64,000 nucleotides of DNA, from NCBI GenBank assembly GCA_001189075.1, contig LFCN01000006.1, positions 124,001 through 188,000 of the forward strand. Reading direction: 5' to 3'. The position numbers were made by a program, and so were the translations under genes. Source of the DNA: Parcubacteria bacterium C7867-004. Its GTDB lineage: Bacteria; Patescibacteria; Paceibacteria; UBA9973; UBA2103. Positions 38,971 through 47,498 of the stretch are shown piece by piece. Position 1 is the stretch's first letter; every line of letters starts with the position of its first letter. Below the pieces are notes generated by a model. That model worked only from the letters and a program-made list of their open reading frames with translations. It did not search any database and had not been told where the DNA came from.

Positions 38971-39000
38971 AAACGGCGGCCGGAAGGTCGTCGTTTGTTG
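38971..39000 (+). terminator. terminator after ftsH
   Basis: AAACGGCGGCC (38971-38981), loop GGAA, GGTCGTCGTTT (38986-38996) with two G-T pairs. Confidence 0.6.
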
Positions 39001-39015
39001 TTGTGTGAGGAAAGA

Positions 39016-39282
39016 TCAGGCCGCTTCTTGTTCGGTTTCCATACCTGCTTCTCGTCTGCGAGAACGGCATGCGTCGCCCCCAAGCGTGAACCGTTTGCAG
39101 GTATCCGGTCGCTGGTCGTAATTCGTGCACCGCATCGTTTGCGGATCGAGGAATATGCACCGATTGCCGACCATCTTCAGGAACTGGCCGTCCTTGAACT
39201 GCTCGGCTGTGGTCATCTGTTCAAGGGCATTTAGCCGTACCCGCCATCCGGTACAGCAGACGCCGCAATTCGCGCAATCCAT
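39016..39282 (-). CDS. YkgJ-type zinc/iron-chelating Cys cluster protein
   Basis: 88 residues. The CxxCxxCC motif (DCANCGVCCTGW) followed by NRCIFLDPQTMRCTNYDQRPDTCKRF is the YkgJ metal-binding pattern. The chain is shorter than typical YkgJ proteins (~110). The role is unknown; some members have been suggested to bind Zn or an Fe-S cluster. An AAAGGG about 6 bases before the ATG may act as SD. It lies downstream of tRNA-Ile on the same strand. Confidence 0.8.
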   Translation of the reverse strand: MDCANCGVCCTGWRVRLNALEQMTTAEQFKDGQFLKMVGNRCIFLDPQTMRCTNYDQRPDTCKRFTLGGDACRSRRREAGMETEQEAA

Positions 39283-39365
39283 GCTGGACCCTTTCGTGCT
39301 CGATACGTAGGCTGGAGTGCCGTCCGTTCCTTATAACAAAACTATCCCTATACCGCACTCTTTTG

Positions 39366-39439
39366 TGCGCCCTCTTGGACTCGAACCAAGGACCGCGGAG
39401 GTATAAGCTCCGTGCTCTAACCAACTGAGCTAAGGGCGC
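39366..39439 (-). tRNA. tRNA-Ile (anticodon TAT)
   Basis: A full cloverleaf on the minus strand: acceptor GCGCCCT/AGGGCGC with discriminator A; D-arm GCTC/GAGC; anticodon arm CGGAG-CTTATAC-CTCCG, giving anticodon TAT that reads AUA; variable loop CGGTC; T-arm CTTGG-TTCGAGT-CCAAG. CCA is not encoded. Most bacteria read AUA with tRNA-Ile(CAU) modified by TilS, so a UAU isoacceptor is unusual. Confidence 0.95.
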
Positions 39440-39459
39440 TCCATCACTGTATCGCAGAC

Positions 39460-41637
39460 TTATTCGGGATGCACCTCTTCGTCGGCCTCTTTTGCGAGAG
39501 CAGCGAGCAAGGGATGTTTCTTCAAATCGGGATCCTTTTCGATAAGCGCTGCCGCCTCATTCCGTGCAGCCTCAACCATCTTTATATTCTTCAGCGCTTC
39601 CATTGCGATATCGGACACGCCCCACTGCCGCGCGCCATAGAGCTCGCCCGCACCGCGTAGACTGAGATCGTATTCAGCGAGCTCGAAGCCGTTCTTCGCG
39701 GTGGTGAGCGCCTTCAATCGTTCTTTGGTCGCCGGACCGAACGACTCGGGCAATACGAAGCAGTACGCCTGATTCGAAGAGCGTATGACGCGGCCGCGCA
39801 GCTGATGCAGTTGGGCAAGCCCGAATCGTTCCGCGCCCTCGATGAGGATCACGGTCGCATTCGGGACGTTCACGCCGACCTCGACGACGGAAGTTGCCAC
39901 GAGTATCTGCACTTCGTTCTTCTCGAAGCGCTTCATCACGTCTTCCTTGTCCTTGGGCGTCATCTTGCTGTGCAGGATGTCGATGGTAGCGTCGGGGAAT
40001 ACGTTCAGTCTCAATCGCTCGGCTTCTGCTTTCACCGACTTCGCCTGAACGGCGAGCTCCTTTGTTGGGTCCGGTTCGTTGATGCGCGGGCATATGACAT
40101 ACGCCTGGTGACCGAGGGCGAGCTGCTCGCGCACCCGCTCATAAGCCTTTTTACGCTTCTCGGGTCCCAGCGTCTCAGTTATGACGGGCTTGCGGCCCAC
40201 CGGCATCTCATCGAGCAGCGAGAGATCAAGGTCTCCATATATTGAAAGGGCGAGTGTGCGGGGAATCGGGGTAGCGGTCATCGAGAGCAGGTGCGGCGAG
40301 ACGCTTCCGGCAAGCCCTTCTTTCTTGGTGAGTTTCTGTCGATGCGCTTTCCCGAAGCGGTGCTGCTCGTCGATGATGGCGTAGGCGAGGTTCTGGAACT
40401 TGAGCGACTTATAGACGAGCGCGTGCGTGCCGATCACGATCGGTATCTCGCCGTTAGCTACCCATTTCGCGAATTGCGAGCGGGAGACCTTCGCGGACTC
40501 CTCGTACCTGACTTTGGAAGGGAACTTCCGGCACTCGCTTCCCGTGATAAGGCCGATAGGGATCGGGTGATCCTTGAAATAGGAAACGAAGGTCGAGAAA
40601 TGCTGCTTCGCGAGGATCTCCGTCGGACACATGTACGCGACCTGGAGCGTACCGCTCTTTCTGCCGGGCGGATATGAGGTCGCGACCATGTACGCGGTCG
40701 CGGCTGCTACCGCGGTCTTTCCGCTGCCGACATCGCCCTCGAGAAGTCGGCGCATCGGATGCTGCTTCTCGAAATCAGCCACGATACTTTCGATAGACCT
40801 ACTCTGCGCCGCCGTCGGCGGGAATGGAAATGACGCCACGAAGCTGGCGAGGCTTTCGCGGTTCGCGTCTATCGGGAGCGCATTCTCCTTTGAAGCCAGA
40901 AGACGTCTGCGCTGCGTAGTCAGCTGTATAGCAAGCACCTCCTCGAATGCGAAGCGCTTGCGTGCTGCCTGCGAATCGGGCAGTTTCCTCGGCGTGTGCA
41001 TCCAGACAAGCGCGGTGGCGAGTGTCGGAAGGTTGTACCGGTCGAGCATATCTTTCGGTATCGGGTCTCGGAGCGTCTCATGGATGCCGGAGGAGAACAC
41101 TTTCTTCATCGCGTGCAGGAACCAGAGCGAGGAGACGCCCTTGCTCTCGGGATATATCGCGAATAGCTGATCGTATTCGATTTCGGTCCCGGCTTGGAAC
41201 AGGGTCTCGTGCACGTCCTCGGGAGGAACAGGTGAGCGGTCGATCTCAGGATTCGCGAGGTACGGTTTCTCGGTTGTGCCCGCGATCTTTCCGCTCGCTT
41301 TCACTACCATCCCGTCAACGAGGGATTTTGCGATGTAGGGTTGCGAGAACCAGCGCAACTTGATGCGGCCGCTCGCATCCTCGAGCCAGGCTTCTCCCAT
41401 AGGACGCCTCGATTTCCATCCCTTCTTCGCTTCTGGCTTCCGGATGGTGCCGTAGAGCGTAACTTCGCTTCCGGCGGTTACTCCTGCGACGGTGCCGGTC
41501 GGGCCGGCCGCCTCGAAGCGCGCGGGGAAGTGATAGAGGAGGTCACGGATAGTCTTAAGACCGAGCTTCTCGAGTGCCTTTTTCTGCTCGGGCTTGAGTC
41601 GAGGGAAATGCGCACCAATCAAATCGTCCGGCTTCAT
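39460..41637 (-). CDS. recG: ATP-dependent DNA helicase RecG
   Basis: 725 residues. It rewinds forked and Holliday junction DNA. The N-terminal wedge OB-fold (TVAGVTAGSEVTLYGTI) is followed by helicase motifs GDVGSGKTAVAAATAYM (Walker A), DEQHRFG (DEQH box), SMTATPIPRTLA, VEVGVNVPNATVILIEGAERFGLAQLHQLRGRV (parts: VEVGVNVPNATV, QLHQLRGRV). The start at 41637 is preferred over in-frame ATGs up to 41892 because TATACT (41644-41649) lies 6 bases upstream and the homologous N-terminus begins there. It is divergent from the amidase gene. Confidence 0.95.
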   Translation of the reverse strand: MKPDDLIGAHFPRLKPEQKKALEKLGLKTIRDLLYHFPARFEAAGPTGTVAGVTAGSEVTLYGTIRKPEAKKGWKSRRPMGEAWLEDASGRIKLRWFSQPYIAKSLVDGMVVKASGKIAGTTEKPYLANPEIDRSPVPPEDVHETLFQAGTEIEYDQLFAIYPESKGVSSLWFLHAMKKVFSSGIHETLRDPIPKDMLDRYNLPTLATALVWMHTPRKLPDSQAARKRFAFEEVLAIQLTTQRRRLLASKENALPIDANRESLASFVASFPFPPTAAQSRSIESIVADFEKQHPMRRLLEGDVGSGKTAVAAATAYMVATSYPPGRKSGTLQVAYMCPTEILAKQHFSTFVSYFKDHPIPIGLITGSECRKFPSKVRYEESAKVSRSQFAKWVANGEIPIVIGTHALVYKSLKFQNLAYAIIDEQHRFGKAHRQKLTKKEGLAGSVSPHLLSMTATPIPRTLALSIYGDLDLSLLDEMPVGRKPVITETLGPEKRKKAYERVREQLALGHQAYVICPRINEPDPTKELAVQAKSVKAEAERLRLNVFPDATIDILHSKMTPKDKEDVMKRFEKNEVQILVATSVVEVGVNVPNATVILIEGAERFGLAQLHQLRGRVIRSSNQAYCFVLPESFGPATKERLKALTTAKNGFELAEYDLSLRGAGELYGARQWGVSDIAMEALKNIKMVEAARNEAAALIEKDPDLKKHPLLAALAKEADEEVHPE

Positions 41638-41643
41638 AGAGTC

Positions 41644-41649
41644 AGTATA
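41644..41649 (-). promoter_or_regulatory. -10 hexamer TATACT, 6 bases before recG ATG
   Basis: Leaderless-type promoter; decides the recG start. Confidence 0.55.
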
Positions 41650-41704
41650 CGTTCGCCGATATTCGCTGACTATATCGTTCATGAGCGGCTCACCCTGCAT
41701 GCTA

Positions 41705-41710
41705 TATATA
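41705..41710 (+). promoter_or_regulatory. -10 hexamer TATATA, 6 bases before the amidase ATG
   Basis: Followed by gggtat and the ATG at 41717. Confidence 0.5.
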
Positions 41711-41716
41711 GGGTAT

Positions 41717-43027
41717 ATGCGCAGCGTCCTTTCATTCACCCTTATCGTGCTACTTGCGTTCGGCATGATCATCCCGCAGGCCTCAGCTGCCTCGAAGCGG
41801 GAGACCAAGAGCGTATTTCCCGAAGCGATAAGCGTTTCCGATTTCAAGGCGAAATACGAAGAGGCGGAAGCGGGAGGTAAGAAGGTCCGCATCCTCGTTG
41901 TTCCGGGGCACGAGCCAATGTACGGCGGCGCGCAGTATGACGGCTATTACGAGCGGGAGCTCGTCGTGCCGCTCGCGGAGCAGATAGCGCGGGAACTGAG
42001 GAAAGATCCTAATTTCGAAGTCTATGTCTCTCGGGGCACCGAGCGCTGGAACGACGACTTCACCCGGTATTACGATAGGAGCCTATCGAGCGTGAAGAAG
42101 TTCGTTGATACGAATAAGAAGGCGATGGCGAAGCTGATGAAGCGCGGGAAGCTGAAAGAGAACAAGGAGCAGGCGAGTCATAATGCGGCGCCCGGCGACG
42201 TAGCGCTCCGCCTCTACGGCATAACCAAGTGGTCGAACGAGCATGATGTCGATCTCATGATTCACGTGCACCTGAACGACAGTGGCGGGCGCTCCGAGTC
42301 TACTCCGGGCGCGTATACGGGACTGGCTATCTATGTCCCTGACTCACAGTTCGGGAATGCGAAAGCGTCGAAAGCGATCGCAGAACCGGTACTCAAGCGG
42401 CTGAATACATTCATGCCGACATCGAACCTTCCGATAGAGGATAAGGGAATCGTCGAGGATCAGGAACTGATCGCGCTTGGAGCGTATAACACCAGCAAGG
42501 TGCCCAGCATACTTATCGAATACGGCTATATCTATGAGCGTATCTTTACTGACCCTGCCGTCAGGGACAAGGCGTTTGAAGAGCTTGCGTATCAGACAAG
42601 TCGCGGAGTGCGGGAATTCTTCGATGCCAGGGTGAGCGAGACGCACCTTGTGTATATCGTGCCTCCAGTCGTTCCGCCGGTTGTAGTTACTCCTCTCCCG
42701 ATTCTGACCACTCCGACTACGACACCGATAGCAGTTCCGGTGAGCATCTCGAAGTCGGTATGCGAACCGTTTGCGGACACGATCGAACTCGAGTCGACCG
42801 ATGCTACAACGAAAGGCGAAGTCACAAGGCTTCAGAAACTGCTGGCAAAAGACGCGAGCGTATATCCGGAAGGGAAGATAACCGGCTACTTCGGTCCCGC
42901 TACCGACAAAGCGGTGAAGGCATTCCAGGTTAAGAAAGGTATCGCGAAGTCAGGAAGCGCCGGGTACGGCGTGCTCGGTCCGATGACGAACAAGGCGCTT
43001 CTCGCGCTCTGCTCCTCGGGGGTCTAG
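41717..43027 (+). CDS. secreted N-acetylmuramoyl-L-alanine amidase with peptidoglycan-binding domain
   Basis: 436 residues. It has a signal peptide (MRSVLSFTLIVLLAFGMIIP, QASAA). An Amidase_3-like domain follows, with zinc ligands plausible in VVPGHEPMYGG (His), YYERELVV (Glu) and LMIHVHLND (His), plus SILIEYGY with the catalytic-type Glu. After a Pro/Thr/Val linker (~residues 305-340) comes a peptidoglycan-binding-1 domain (GEVTRLQKLLAKDASVYPEGKITGYFGPATDKAVKAFQ, in part GYFGPATDKAVKAFQ). It cleaves the stem peptide from murein. Compared with standard amidases it has a long insertion rich in Lys/Asn (~residues 120-160). Confidence 0.85.
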   Translation: MRSVLSFTLIVLLAFGMIIPQASAASKRETKSVFPEAISVSDFKAKYEEAEAGGKKVRILVVPGHEPMYGGAQYDGYYERELVVPLAEQIARELRKDPNFEVYVSRGTERWNDDFTRYYDRSLSSVKKFVDTNKKAMAKLMKRGKLKENKEQASHNAAPGDVALRLYGITKWSNEHDVDLMIHVHLNDSGGRSESTPGAYTGLAIYVPDSQFGNAKASKAIAEPVLKRLNTFMPTSNLPIEDKGIVEDQELIALGAYNTSKVPSILIEYGYIYERIFTDPAVRDKAFEELAYQTSRGVREFFDARVSETHLVYIVPPVVPPVVVTPLPILTTPTTTPIAVPVSISKSVCEPFADTIELESTDATTKGEVTRLQKLLAKDASVYPEGKITGYFGPATDKAVKAFQVKKGIAKSGSAGYGVLGPMTNKALLALCSSGV

Positions 43028-43045
43028 TTTGTATAAAAGAAAATG

Positions 43046-43073
43046 GCCCGCGGGTTTGAAACCGCGGGCCACA
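43046..43073 (-). terminator. terminator of the RTX-like gene
   Basis: TGGCCCGCGG and its complement flank an 8-base loop; on the minus strand it is followed by TTTTCTTTTAT. No T run follows on the plus strand. Confidence 0.75.
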
Positions 43074-43103
43074 AGTGCGCAAAGCGCGAAGGTGCTCGGC
43101 TGC

Positions 43104-43934
43104 TTAGCCGAAGGTGTCGCTATCGAATAGCGTCGAGAGGACGAGTTGTCCGGACTCGATCGCGTCTTGGATAGTGTCAAACTCTTCGACACCGCCGAAG
43201 GAGCACGAAATCCCCTGGTTCAGGTTGTAGACGATCAGGCGACCGCCGACAAGAGACAGGTCGGATACCTGGATCTGAGGCAGGCGGCTGAAGTTCAGCA
43301 CGTCACCGTCATTGAAGTCGAGGGTGATGGCGCCGCGCAGTCCGTCGTCGCCGGTGAGCTGGAAGGTGTCGTCACCGTCACCGCCGTTCACCTTGTCCCT
43401 GAGGCCGAAGCCGAGCAGGTCGTTGCCGACGCCCCCGTTGAGGGAGTCGCGGCCGGAACCGCCGAAGAGGGCATCGCTACCGTCCCCGCCGCTCACGGTA
43501 TCGTCGCCCAGGTCGCCGAAGAGTGCGTCCCGGCCTTGCCCGCCGAACAGCTGGTCGTTGCCGTTACCGCCTTGGATGAAGTCGTTGCCGAAGTCCCCAA
43601 AGACGGTCAGATTGCCGAAGGCGTAGAAGCCGTCAAAGGTATCGTCCCCGTCGCCCAAGTTAGTGGTGATGGCGTAGTCGCTTTCGATGACGACCGTATC
43701 CATCCCACCACCGGTGGTGATGAGGATGAGCCGGTTGGCTCCCTCGAAGCCGGCGATGGCGTCGCCATAGGCGACGAAGAGGCTTCCTCCATAGCCGTCA
43801 TAGACGTACAGCTCGTCGTCCCCGGTCGAGCCGGTGATGACGAGCGGAGCGAAATCCACCGGAGTGGGCGGAGGCGGCGGGGGACTCGGGTCCGTAGCGG
43901 CTCCCATGATCCCCGTCGTCATTCCATAGTGCAT
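43104..43934 (-). CDS. RTX-like calcium-binding beta-roll protein
   Basis: 276 residues with no classical signal peptide. Residues ~95-200 carry repeated GGxGxDxLFG-type nonapeptides (GGNGNDQLFGGQGRDALFG, GGDGSDALFGGSGRDSLNG, GGDGDDTFQL), the calcium-binding RTX beta-roll. A Pro-rich segment (DPSPPPPPPTP) is near the N-terminus and a non-repeat C-terminal domain follows. RTX proteins are normally secreted by type I systems that read a C-terminal signal; no such transporter is seen here. It has an SD-like GGGAG before the ATG and a hairpin in its leader, unlike most genes here, so recent acquisition is likely. Confidence 0.8.
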   Translation of the reverse strand: MHYGMTTGIMGAATDPSPPPPPPTPVDFAPLVITGSTGDDELYVYDGYGGSLFVAYGDAIAGFEGANRLILITTGGGMDTVVIESDYAITTNLGDGDDTFDGFYAFGNLTVFGDFGNDFIQGGNGNDQLFGGQGRDALFGDLGDDTVSGGDGSDALFGGSGRDSLNGGVGNDLLGFGLRDKVNGGDGDDTFQLTGDDGLRGAITLDFNDGDVLNFSRLPQIQVSDLSLVGGRLIVYNLNQGISCSFGGVEEFDTIQDAIESGQLVLSTLFDSDTFG

Positions 43935-43951
43935 CGTGCTCTCCCAAGCTG

Positions 43952-43975
43952 AGCTCTTTGTAGGATCAAAGAGCT
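43952..43975 (-). promoter_or_regulatory. inverted repeat in the RTX-gene leader
   Basis: AGCTCTTTG (43952-43960), six bases, CAAAGAGCT (43967-43975), 18 bases before the start codon. It may be a leader hairpin or an operator. The rest of the AT-rich gap to 44084 holds the promoter of the next gene (TATAGT at 44053-44058). Confidence 0.45.
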
Positions 43976-44084
43976 ATCAACAAATACATAACACGATATA
44001 GTCTATATGTCAAATATACCTGATAATTCATTGTTAATTCAAGAATAATTTGTATAGTTGTGGAATACCAGTCAACTCCTTAGC

Positions 44085-45494
44085 ATGTCCTATCTACGAA
44101 CAGTTCTCGTCGCTCTGGTCCTCGGTTTCTCGCTCGTCATGCCATCGGCGGCTAGTGCGGCAACTACCAGTGAGCTTCAGGCGCAGATAAACGCGCTCCT
44201 CGCTCAGATCGCAGTCCTGCAGAACCAGATCACCCAGCAGACGGGAGGATCGAGCTCGACCGGCACCATACGTGTAACGTCCTTTACTGCTTCTCCGGAC
44301 CGCATCCGTTCTGGTGAAAGCACGCTTCTCTCCTGGAGCGTGCAGAACGCGGAAAGCTGCGATCTGCGCATCGAATACTCTTCGAAAAAAGGATACGGAA
44401 GCCGCCTCGTGAAAAGCTTTTTCGGAAGCAATAGCTACTCCAGCTATTCCGTAAGCCCATCAAGCTCGACGACCTATCAACTCTACTGCTCACGGCAGAT
44501 AAGTGGCGGTTTTGCGTCTGATTCAAGGTCCGTTACCGTTACGGTGAATACGAACGGTTCGAATAACTCAGGAAGCTCGAACAACCCTCGTACCGCGACC
44601 TACTACGGTTACCTCAACGGCTCTCAGTTCATCGAGACGCGTGATAGTACTGAGTCCGAGGCGCTTTCCAACTGCAAACTGAACGCACGGAACAATCCGT
44701 ACTCCTCGATTCGCTGTACCTGGAACGGCCGCGAGATCTACAGCGCTGGATCGAATGGCACATCGACGGGAAATCGGAATACGCCGACGCTCTCGTTCTA
44801 TGCGTCCGCTGACCGAGTTTCAGCCGGAGAAGGGGTAACACTCTCGTGGTACACCACGGATGCTCAGCGCTGCTGGCTCCAGTACGGCTCGAACGAACAG
44901 ACTATCTCAGTTAACGGTTCGCTGAACGTGAATCCGTATCAGACGACGACCTACAAGATAGGATGCGCGAACGATTCCGGTACTGGCAAGGACGGCCCTA
45001 CGGTTGACCGAAGCGTAACCGTAACGGTTAAGAACTCAGGCAGTACTGGCGGAAGCGGTACCGCGACCCCGCCTTCAAACTCAAGCCAGGGAGCGGCCGT
45101 AGTTGGCGTATACGAAGGTACGCGCTCCGGTTCCGATCGCGAAGGGAAGGTTTACGTGAACGTGAGCGGGAACGTAGGACAGAATCGCGATCTCATCCTT
45201 ACGGCCTATGAGCCGGTGCAGTGGATCGTGAATGTACCGAACGGCGTGATCATCCCGCGCGTCATCCTCATGGGCTATCACAATCAGCGGGTAACCGGAC
45301 TTCCGTCGAGTGTGTACGTCGAGAAGCACTCCTATGAATCTGATGGGCAGTACCAGTACTCGTACCAGGCAAGTGGCGACTCGTACCGCAATCTCGCGAA
45401 CTGGCTCAATGGCCTCTACCCAAACAACTGGATCTTCCAGCCAGCCGGCTATAGCGCTTCGAGTGTGAACGTGAACGTCGGGTACAAGGGCTAA
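44085..45494 (+). CDS. secreted Ig-like surface protein
   Basis: 469 residues. Signal peptide (YLRTVLVALVLGFSLVMPSAASA), then a short coiled coil (ELQAQINALLAQIAVLQNQITQ). Two similar Ig-like modules follow: TASPDRIRSGESTLLSWSVQNAESC and ASADRVSAGEGVTLSWYTTDAQRC, each with paired Cys and ending in TTTYQLYC or TTTYKIGC. Ser/Gly/Asn-rich linkers separate them from a C-terminal domain (residues ~330-469) that is not recognised. The start at 44085 is set by the signal peptide. Likely cell-surface or adhesion-related. Confidence 0.75.
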   Translation: MSYLRTVLVALVLGFSLVMPSAASAATTSELQAQINALLAQIAVLQNQITQQTGGSSSTGTIRVTSFTASPDRIRSGESTLLSWSVQNAESCDLRIEYSSKKGYGSRLVKSFFGSNSYSSYSVSPSSSTTYQLYCSRQISGGFASDSRSVTVTVNTNGSNNSGSSNNPRTATYYGYLNGSQFIETRDSTESEALSNCKLNARNNPYSSIRCTWNGREIYSAGSNGTSTGNRNTPTLSFYASADRVSAGEGVTLSWYTTDAQRCWLQYGSNEQTISVNGSLNVNPYQTTTYKIGCANDSGTGKDGPTVDRSVTVTVKNSGSTGGSGTATPPSNSSQGAAVVGVYEGTRSGSDREGKVYVNVSGNVGQNRDLILTAYEPVQWIVNVPNGVIIPRVILMGYHNQRVTGLPSSVYVEKHSYESDGQYQYSYQASGDSYRNLANWLNGLYPNNWIFQPAGYSASSVNVNVGYKG

Positions 45495-45508
45495 TCAGCC
45501 GTACGATC

Positions 45509-45544
45509 GCGAAACCCCGTCCCCACTAGCGGACGGGGTTTCGC
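45509..45544 (+). terminator. terminator after the Ig-like gene
   Basis: GCGAAACCCCGTCC (45509-45522), 8-base loop, GGACGGGGTTTCGC (45531-45544). The T tract is short. Confidence 0.7.
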
Positions 45545-45548
45545 TTGG

Positions 45549-45554
45549 TACCAT
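45549..45554 (+). promoter_or_regulatory. extended -10 (TGG-TACCAT), 6 bases before the malic enzyme ATG
   Basis: Same hexamer and spacing as at adk. Confidence 0.5.
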
Positions 45555-45560
45555 GGAGGC

Positions 45561-46694
45561 ATGGATACGAACTCAAAGAAGATACTGGCGGCATTCAAGA
45601 AGACCGGTGCGCGCATAGAGACCAAGGGACGGGTGAAGCTGCGGACGAAAGCCGATATGGCGCTCTACTACACGCCGGGCGTCGGTGTTGCATCGATGCA
45701 CCTAGCCGGCAATCCTGAGGATACCCGCAATCTTTCCGTAAAGAAGAACAGCGTCGCCGTTATCTCTGACGGGTCGGCCGTACTCGGTCTCGGGAACATC
45801 GGCCCCTATGGCGCGCTCCCAGTGATGGAAGGGAAGGCGCTTATCTTCAAGGAGCTGGCTGGCATCGACGCCTGGCCCATCGTGCTCTCGACGCAGGATC
45901 CGGACGAGATCGTGCGTACAGTTATCGCTATCGCGCCTGGCTGGGGAGGGATTAACCTCGAAGACATCGCGGCTCCTCAGTGCTTCGAGATAGAACGAAG
46001 GATAAACGAAGCGCTCGCCATACCGGTTATGCATGATGACCAGCATGGTACCGCTATCGTGGTGCTTGCTGGACTCATCAATGCGGCGAAGGTCGCTGGC
46101 AAACAACTGAAGAAGCTTTCCGTTGTTATCTCCGGTGCGGGTGCTGCAGGGCACGCGGTGGCAATGCTCCTTAGTGCCGCGGGCGTGGTTGATATCGTCG
46201 TGCTCGATCGCGCAGGCGCGATACATGCGCGGCGCGGAGATCTCCCGGCTCACAAGAAGGAGCTCTCGAAACTGAATACGAAAAATAAGAAAGGCGAGCT
46301 TGCCGACGTTATCGCCGGCAGCGATGTATTCATAGGCCTCTCAGGCAAAGGCTTGCTGCACGAGGATCACGTGGGCAGCATGGCGCCTAAGAGCATCGTG
46401 TTCGCGCTCGCGAACCCGACACCGGAGATCATGCCTGCGGAAGCCAAGAAAGCCGGCGCGCTCGTGATCGCTACCGGTCGCTCGGACTTCCCGAATCAGA
46501 TAAACAATGCGCTCGTGTTCCCGGGCGTGTTCCGCGGAGCGCTCGATCGCGGGGTGAAGACCATAACGCAGCCGATGCAGCTCAAAGCCGCTAAGGCGCT
46601 AGCGGCACTTGTCGGAAAACCTACAGCACTGAAGATTATTCCCGACGTACTCGACAAGCGCGTTGTCGGGACAGTTGCGAACGCTATCCGCTAG
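45561..46694 (+). CDS. malic enzyme (oxaloacetate-decarboxylating malate dehydrogenase)
   Basis: 377 residues, the short bacterial type without a phosphotransacetylase domain. It converts malate to pyruvate and CO2 with NAD(P). Motifs: YYTPGVGVASMHLAGNPED (malate binding), SDGSAVLGLGNIGPYGALPVMEGK, NLEDIAAPQCFEIERR (metal site), DDQHGTAIVVLAGLINA and the Rossmann GAGAAGHAVA. It is leaderless by promoter spacing. It overlaps the convergent Nudix gene by 4 bases. It is one of the few central-metabolism genes in this window. Confidence 0.93.
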   Translation: MDTNSKKILAAFKKTGARIETKGRVKLRTKADMALYYTPGVGVASMHLAGNPEDTRNLSVKKNSVAVISDGSAVLGLGNIGPYGALPVMEGKALIFKELAGIDAWPIVLSTQDPDEIVRTVIAIAPGWGGINLEDIAAPQCFEIERRINEALAIPVMHDDQHGTAIVVLAGLINAAKVAGKQLKKLSVVISGAGAAGHAVAMLLSAAGVVDIVVLDRAGAIHARRGDLPAHKKELSKLNTKNKKGELADVIAGSDVFIGLSGKGLLHEDHVGSMAPKSIVFALANPTPEIMPAEAKKAGALVIATGRSDFPNQINNALVFPGVFRGALDRGVKTITQPMQLKAAKALAALVGKPTALKIIPDVLDKRVVGTVANAIR

Positions 46695-47131
46695 TCGCGC
46701 TGCACTGCTTGACGTACCCGCTCGAAGACCGTGACGAACCAGGCACGGTCTTTCGCGTTCTCAAGGCTCTCTGCGATGAGCTTCAACGCGAGCCACTGAG
46801 CTTCCGCTTCATCATGCTCGCCTCGAACAGGGGCGTGCATGGGGGCGGCAAACAGGTACATATGTATCGATTTGAACGTCTGCAGGTTTTCCTCGCCTCC
46901 GGGCTTCATACCGTAGCGCTCATAGGTACCGAGATCGTCGATGAGCTCAAGATCGGTGAGTCCCGTCTCTTCCTCGATTTCCCGACGAGCCGCTTCCTCA
47001 TCAGTCTCGCCGTCTTCGATCCCACCTTTTGGAAAGAACCACCCCATGCCCGCCCGTTTGCGTACGACGGCGATGGTTCCCGAGTCGCCGAGCACGATGC
47101 CGCCCGCGCAGTGTCTCCTAACGGGTTCCAT
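46691..47131 (-). CDS. Nudix hydrolase
   Basis: 146 residues. A complete Nudix box is present (GGIEDGETDEEAARRE-IEEETGL), binding Mg for cleavage of nucleoside diphosphate derivatives. It begins RRHCAGGIVLGDSGTIAVVRKR and has GWFFPKGG just before the box. Specificity cannot be read from sequence. It overlaps the DoxX-like gene by 14 bases and is the last of three genes read leftwards (cupredoxin, DoxX-like, Nudix). Confidence 0.9.
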   Translation of the reverse strand: MEPVRRHCAGGIVLGDSGTIAVVRKRAGMGWFFPKGGIEDGETDEEAARREIEEETGLTDLELIDDLGTYERYGMKPGGEENLQTFKSIHMYLFAAPMHAPVRGEHDEAEAQWLALKLIAESLENAKDRAWFVTVFERVRQAVQRD

Positions 47132-47495
47132 GCGGGAGAGGACGATGCATCCAGGCGAGCACGAATGCGGCGAGGGCTATCGAGATATCCCGGAAGAGTA
47201 CCGGGAACTGCGGGATATTAAACGCGACAATCGCGAGCAGCATCACTCCGGCGATGGTCGCCGGTACGAGTACTCGTTTGCCAAGGAGTATCCAGAGGGC
47301 GATAGCGACCTCGATTGCGCCGAATACATGCAAGAGCGTAAGCCAATGCGTACCCACGAGACCCGTTATGAAGGCGGGGAAGTAGCCGATCCATGAATAC
47401 GGATCCGTGAGCGCCGAGATGGGCGGATACAGGAAGCTGATAACAACCGCAAGACGCAGGAGCAGTTCCGCAAGGGGAAGCCTGAACGGATTCAT
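47118..47495 (-). CDS. DoxX-like membrane protein
   Basis: 125 residues with four transmembrane helices (LAELLLRLAVVISFLYPPISAL; TGLVGTHWLTLLHVFGAIEVAIALWILLGKR in part; VPATIAGVMLLAIVAFNI; DISIALAAFVLAW). The HVFGAIEVAIALWILLGK segment resembles the DoxX family pattern. Function unknown. The start follows the cupredoxin stop by 3 bases, suggesting linked roles at the membrane. Confidence 0.65.
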   Translation of the reverse strand: MNPFRLPLAELLLRLAVVISFLYPPISALTDPYSWIGYFPAFITGLVGTHWLTLLHVFGAIEVAIALWILLGKRVLVPATIAGVMLLAIVAFNIPQFPVLFRDISIALAAFVLAWMHRPLPHGTR

Positions 47496-47498
47496 GAA

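Noticed and set aside
43028..43103. Terminator of the amidase gene at 43046-43073
   Set aside because: The hairpin has a T tract only on the minus strand, so it is assigned to the RTX-like gene, although it may slow plus-strand transcription too.
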